Source: Clostridium sp. DL-VIII
Lineage (GTDB): Bacteria > Bacillota > Clostridia > Clostridiales > Clostridiaceae
DNA length: 64,000 bases
Assembly (NCBI RefSeq): GCF_000230835.1
Contig: NZ_CM001240.1
Location: 4,614,779 to 4,678,778, forward strand
Direction: 5' to 3'
This document shows, one piece after another, positions 61,264-64,000 of this stretch. Within the stretch, counting starts at the first letter, position 1, and the number at the start of each line of letters is the position of its first letter. Below the pieces are notes generated by a model. It did no database searches. It worked only from the letters and a program-made list of their open reading frames with translations, and was not told the origin of the DNA. Position numbers and translations under genes: made by a program.

Positions 61264-61292
61264 TTGACTTAGAGTTAACTTAAAGGTATAAA
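61264..61292 (+). promoter_or_regulatory. Promoter with MerR-like dyad before the DUF3842 gene
   Basis: TTGACT (61264-61269), 17-base spacer, TATAAA (61287-61292). The spacer holds the dyad CTTAGAGTTAACTTAAAG (61268-61285), which resembles operators of MerR-family activators (CTTAGAGTTAACTCTAAG type), though these usually have a 19-base spacer. Confidence 0.6.
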
Positions 61293-61414
61293 ATGATATC
61301 ATGCACAAGAAAACAAAAAAAATGTTGTTTATAGTTTATCAGTATTTAATCTATAGATTAATCACTTTCATTAAATTCTGTGCCTTAATCATAGCGAAAG
61401 GAATGATCATTAAT

Positions 61415-61846
61415 ATGAAAATTGCTGTAATAGACGCGCAAGGCGCAGGTCTTGGCCAAAACATCATAAAGAGAATTCGTAGAGAAATAGACAATGATGT
61501 TTATATTATTGCACTTGGTACAAACTCCTTTGCCACATCAAAAATGGTACAAGCAGGTGCAAATGTTGGTATAAGCGGAGAAAGAGCAATCAGTTCATTT
61601 TGTAAGACAGCTAAAATAGATAGCATAATAGGACCAATCGGAATGATTTGTAGTGGAGGCATAAACGGAGAAATTACCTCTATGATTTCCAATGCAATAT
61701 TTAATATGGATTGTACTAAATATATTCTTCCACTACAAAAGCATGACATTTATATTCCTGGAACAAGAAATCTACAAATCAGAGATATAGTTGAAGAGAT
61801 TATCTTTGATATTAAGAATCGCTTAACAGATATAAATAAGAATTAA
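61415..61846 (+). CDS. DUF3842 family protein
   Basis: About 143 residues: MKIAVIDAQGAGLGQNIIKR at the start is a Rossmann-like strand-loop-helix with a glycine-rich turn, followed by IIALGTNSFATSKMVQAGAN, IIGPIGMICSGGINGEIT and YILPLQKHDIYIPGT. These define DUF3842, a clostridial family often beside cobalt/nickel transport or radical enzyme genes; its activity is not known. A nucleotide- or metal-related binding role is inference. Start at 61415 follows AAAGGAATG; upstream in-frame ATGs lack an RBS. Divergent from hypB. Confidence 0.8.
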   Translation: MKIAVIDAQGAGLGQNIIKRIRREIDNDVYIIALGTNSFATSKMVQAGANVGISGERAISSFCKTAKIDSIIGPIGMICSGGINGEITSMISNAIFNMDCTKYILPLQKHDIYIPGTRNLQIRDIVEEIIFDIKNRLTDINKN

Positions 61847-61875
61847 GCTGACTCTATCGTCAGCTCTCAATTAAA
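61846..61875 (+). terminator. Terminator after the DUF3842 gene
   Basis: AGCTGAC (61846-61852) and GTCAGCT (61859-61865) with a 6-base loop; T-rich DNA follows about 12 bases later. Its first base is the last base of the stop codon. Confidence 0.6.
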
Positions 61876-61978
61876 CTTTTTCTTTACTTTTATATTTCTA
61901 GTTGCTCCACTTTTTATGTTATTGTTACACATATATAGCTTATGTTCGCGATTTTGCCCTTTATCTCTCATCTAGGTA

Positions 61979-62302
61979 TTATTTAGTTTTATTCTTCTCC
62001 TTTTCTATTTTATTTCTTTCCACTAATCTGCCCATTAAAAAGGCAATTACTCCAACTCCAATACCTGTCTGTACACAGAAAAGCAAGCTCTCTACCTCTC
62101 CTGGCAATTCCCCACCAATCCAAGTTTCCATAACTGGCTTAAACCATGGCTTATACTCAGTACCTGTAATCTCCGAAACTACTTTGCTTCCTGCATCATC
62201 AGATCCACCAAATTCTGCTCCTTTTAATGTAAATAAAGGGATAACTGCTATAATCGCAGCAATTGTTAATAGACTTATAACTGTCTTTTTAGTCTTCGAC
62301 AC
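61979..62302 (-). CDS. cbiN: Cobalt ECF importer accessory protein CbiN
   Basis: A 107-residue protein with two TM helices (VISLLTIAAIIAVIPLFTL and VQTGIGVGVIAFLMGRLVER) separated by an extracytoplasmic loop GSDDAGSKVVSEITGTEYKP, as in CbiN (…EFGGSDxxA). CbiN assists metal loading of CbiM. Overlaps the end of the CbiM gene by 14 bases, so it is coupled to it. Confidence 0.92.
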   Translation of the reverse strand: MSKTKKTVISLLTIAAIIAVIPLFTLKGAEFGGSDDAGSKVVSEITGTEYKPWFKPVMETWIGGELPGEVESLLFCVQTGIGVGVIAFLMGRLVERNKIEKEKNKTK

Positions 62303-63053
62303 TATTTTTCCCTCCCTTCACTAATCCGAGGCCTGCCAATTCAGATTTTGCATATGTTTCAAGGCCTATTATAATAACTACTGTTAGAATTCCTTCGATA
62401 ATTGCAAGTGGAACTTGTGTTGGCGCAAATACTGCAAGGAATTTAGCTGCTGATGCCATAACACCACCATTTTCTGATGGATATGCTAGTGCAAGCTGAA
62501 AACTTGTTATACAATAAGTAAATACATCACCAATTGATGCCGCTAGGAAAATCCCTACATATTTATTGATTTTGAGTATTTGACATAATTTATATATTCC
62601 GTAAGAAACAAATGGGCCTGCAATAGCCATAGAAAATGTATTAGCACCAAGAGTAGTTATTCCTCCATGAGCAAGCAAAATCGCCTGGAAAATAAGTACA
62701 ATGATTCCTAAAATACTAACTGCGGCTGGTCCAAACAATATTGCACCAAGTCCAGTACCAGTCATATGTGAGCAGCTTCCTGTTACTGATGGAATCTTTA
62801 AAGATGAAAGTACAAATACAAATGCTCCAGCCATGGCCAAAATTGTGATTGATCTACGATGCTCAGACACTGTTTTCTTAATTGATAAATAGCCGGTCAC
62901 TAAAAATGGAACACATACAACACCCCATATAATGCAAAATTGTGGTGGAAGATATCCTTCCATAATGTGCATGGCATTAGCTGCTGGAGCCACTCCAAAC
63001 ACTAAAGCAAATGCTGCTGCTAAAGCAACAATTCTCTTTTCTTTTTTATTCAT
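62289..63053 (-). CDS. cbiM: Cobalt ECF importer substrate-specific protein CbiM
   Basis: A 254-residue protein with a signal peptide (1-27, AAANA-M) whose removal exposes MHIMEGYLPP, i.e. the Met-His metal ligand pair of CbiM. Further motifs: SVTGSCSHMTGTGLGAILFG with the third metal His region and LLAHGGITTLGANTFSMA. The cobalt-type layout (CbiM with signal peptide plus separate CbiN) contrasts with the one-chain NikMN at 59198. RBS GGAGGGGGAG. No cobalamin riboswitch is seen in the short upstream gap. Confidence 0.93.
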   Translation of the reverse strand: MNKKEKRIVALAAAFALVFGVAPAANAMHIMEGYLPPQFCIIWGVVCVPFLVTGYLSIKKTVSEHRRSITILAMAGAFVFVLSSLKIPSVTGSCSHMTGTGLGAILFGPAAVSILGIIVLIFQAILLAHGGITTLGANTFSMAIAGPFVSYGIYKLCQILKINKYVGIFLAASIGDVFTYCITSFQLALAYPSENGGVMASAAKFLAVFAPTQVPLAIIEGILTVVIIIGLETYAKSELAGLGLVKGGKNSVED

Positions 63054-63172
63054 TTTTCTCCCCCTCCAAAAGCTTCTGATATTTATATAACCAAAAGCTA
63101 AATAATAAAATCATATAAATTCAGCTGAAGTATAGAACTCCATCTTAAAAATTTTATTTATAATCCATATTC

Positions 63173-63994
63173 TCATAGTATGTCTTTAAATTCCTGTATG
63201 CTTTTAGGATAGGCTTTTATATCTTTTAAAATCTGTTTTTCTACAAGAGATTCATAAACCTCAATTAGGGTTGGCTGTTTTAAATTTGCCGCTTTTAAAA
63301 TTCCCATATTTTGAAATATCTCAAGTGGTGATCCATCTGCAATAATTTTTCCTTCACTAAACACTAGGACTCTTTCAGCCCATCTATATGCAAAATCCAC
63401 ATCATGTGTAGAAATAAGCATTGTCTTTCCTTCAGCTCCAAGCTTTAGCAAGACTTCTTCTAACATCATTGCATTTAATGGATCCAAAGCCGCTGTTGGT
63501 TCATCAAAAATTACAATTTCTGATTTCATTGCAATAATATCAGCAATACTAACACGTTTCTTTTCACCGCCACTTAAATAATGAGGCGGGCGATCTTTTA
63601 AATTACAAATATTCATATATTCCAGAGCTTCATCAACTCGTTTTAATACTTCTTCTTTTGGAAGTTTTAAATTCATAGGTCCAAAGCCAACTTCAGCCTT
63701 AACTGTAGATGCGATAATTTGATTGTCAGCATCTTGAAATACAATTCCTATATTCTTTCTAAGTTCATTTAAATTTTTTTTATTAATAACCATATCCCTG
63801 TAAATAATTTTCCCCTGCTCAGGTGTAAGTACACCATCTACGTTTAAGAAAAAGGTAGACTTTCCCGAACCGTTTGAGCCAATGACAGCAATTTTGTCAC
63901 CCTCATAAATATCCACACTTACTCCATCTACGGCAGATTTTCCATTTCCATAGGTATAATATAAATCTTCAATTTTTAGTATTAACTTCTTCAT
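63173..63994 (-). CDS. cbiO: Cobalt ECF importer ATPase CbiO (start near window end)
   Basis: A 273-residue ATPase: Walker A GSNGSGKST near 38, IVFQDADNQIIASTVKAEVG (CbiO-type Q-loop), signature LSGGEKKR near 143, Walker B VIFDEPTAALD, H-loop STHD. The C-terminal 50 residues (ANLKQPTLIEVYESLVEKQI) are the usual CbiO tail. ATG 63994 lies six bases from the window end, so its RBS and neighbours are outside. It precedes cbiM by 120 bases on the same strand; the order is unusual (typical is cbiMNQO), so a CbiQ gene is expected just outside the window. Confidence 0.9.
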   Translation of the reverse strand: MKKLILKIEDLYYTYGNGKSAVDGVSVDIYEGDKIAVIGSNGSGKSTFFLNVDGVLTPEQGKIIYRDMVINKKNLNELRKNIGIVFQDADNQIIASTVKAEVGFGPMNLKLPKEEVLKRVDEALEYMNICNLKDRPPHYLSGGEKKRVSIADIIAMKSEIVIFDEPTAALDPLNAMMLEEVLLKLGAEGKTMLISTHDVDFAYRWAERVLVFSEGKIIADGSPLEIFQNMGILKAANLKQPTLIEVYESLVEKQILKDIKAYPKSIQEFKDIL

Positions 63995-64000
63995 GATTTT

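Noticed and set aside
62303..63172. Cobalamin riboswitch before cbiM
   Set aside because: The gap between the cbiO end and the cbiM start is only about 120 bases and no B12 box is visible.
1..64000. CRISPR array, rRNA or tRNA genes
   Set aside because: No regularly spaced repeats, no 16S/23S/5S signatures and no cloverleaf with TTCGA-type T-arm were found when reading through both strands.

Overview
The window is AT-rich, gene-dense DNA from a Clostridium sensu stricto, probably a saccharolytic, solventogenic-type species. This rests on the strong AGGAGG-type ribosome binding sites, clostridial families (T-box leaders, glycyl radical enzyme, choline-binding-type repeats, DUF975, CD3324 and DUF3842 proteins, class D beta-lactamase, heterodimeric ABC exporter, CbiMNQO/NikMN) and very AT-rich intergenic DNA. 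No rRNA, tRNA, CRISPR array, phage module or plasmid origin was seen. One insertion sequence is present.

Layout. 1-4.4 kb: the tail of an upstream membrane protein, then a T-box-controlled aminotransferase and a chemoreceptor. 4.4-10 kb: a Gfo/Idh/MocA oxidoreductase and a MarR-controlled heterodimeric ABC exporter with matching operators before both promoters. 10-16.6 kb: two secreted cell-wall-binding-repeat proteins, a second chemoreceptor, an SdpI-like protein, a polysaccharide deacetylase and a DedA protein. 16.6-21.4 kb: a glycyl radical enzyme, a DeoR regulator and a divergent activating enzyme that share an operator-like motif. 21.4-24 kb: class D beta-lactamase, TPR protein and DUF975 membrane protein. 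24.4-30 kb: two paralogous galactose-binding-protein-like proteins without permeases flank a small unknown protein, an isochorismatase-like hydrolase, an MFS pump and its TetR-type regulator. 30.2-32.2 kb: a low-complexity unknown protein and a complete IS701/IS4-superfamily element whose transposase is split at a -1 slippery heptamer.

32.4-38.6 kb: an Old Yellow Enzyme homologue, then an operon for a (frameshifted) permease, a HyuA-type hydantoinase/oxoprolinase, an HExxH protein and a GntR/FCD regulator; a nested perfect palindrome lies at its promoter. 39-41 kb: an SDR gene and a MarR gene, divergent, with a consensus promoter overlapped by two operator-like repeats and a 134-bp structured 5' leader. 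41-42.6 kb: a decayed-looking region, a CD3324-type protein and a FusB-like EF-G-binding protein. 42.8-46.5 kb: a MarR-HlyD-EmrA-EmrB efflux operon. 46.9-47.9 kb: an SdpR/SdpI-like pair with two perfect tandem operators. 48-51 kb: an OpuC-type osmoprotectant ABC importer. 51.5-56.7 kb: a large secreted GH81 beta-1,3-glucanase with five discoidin (CBM32-like) domains. 57-64 kb: a GNAT acetyltransferase, a NikMN-CbiQ-CbiO metal importer next to hypB (nickel insertion), DUF3842, and a second cobalt-type CbiM/CbiN/CbiO set running off the window end.

The most distinctive points are regulatory: many local regulators sit next to near-perfect palindromes that can be paired with them by position, and two leader regions (SDR and NikMN) look like attenuators. 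The main biochemical unknowns are the glycyl radical enzyme substrate, the ligand of the two orphan binding proteins, and the job of the HyuA/HExxH operon. Functional statements are from sequence reading alone; no database search was run.
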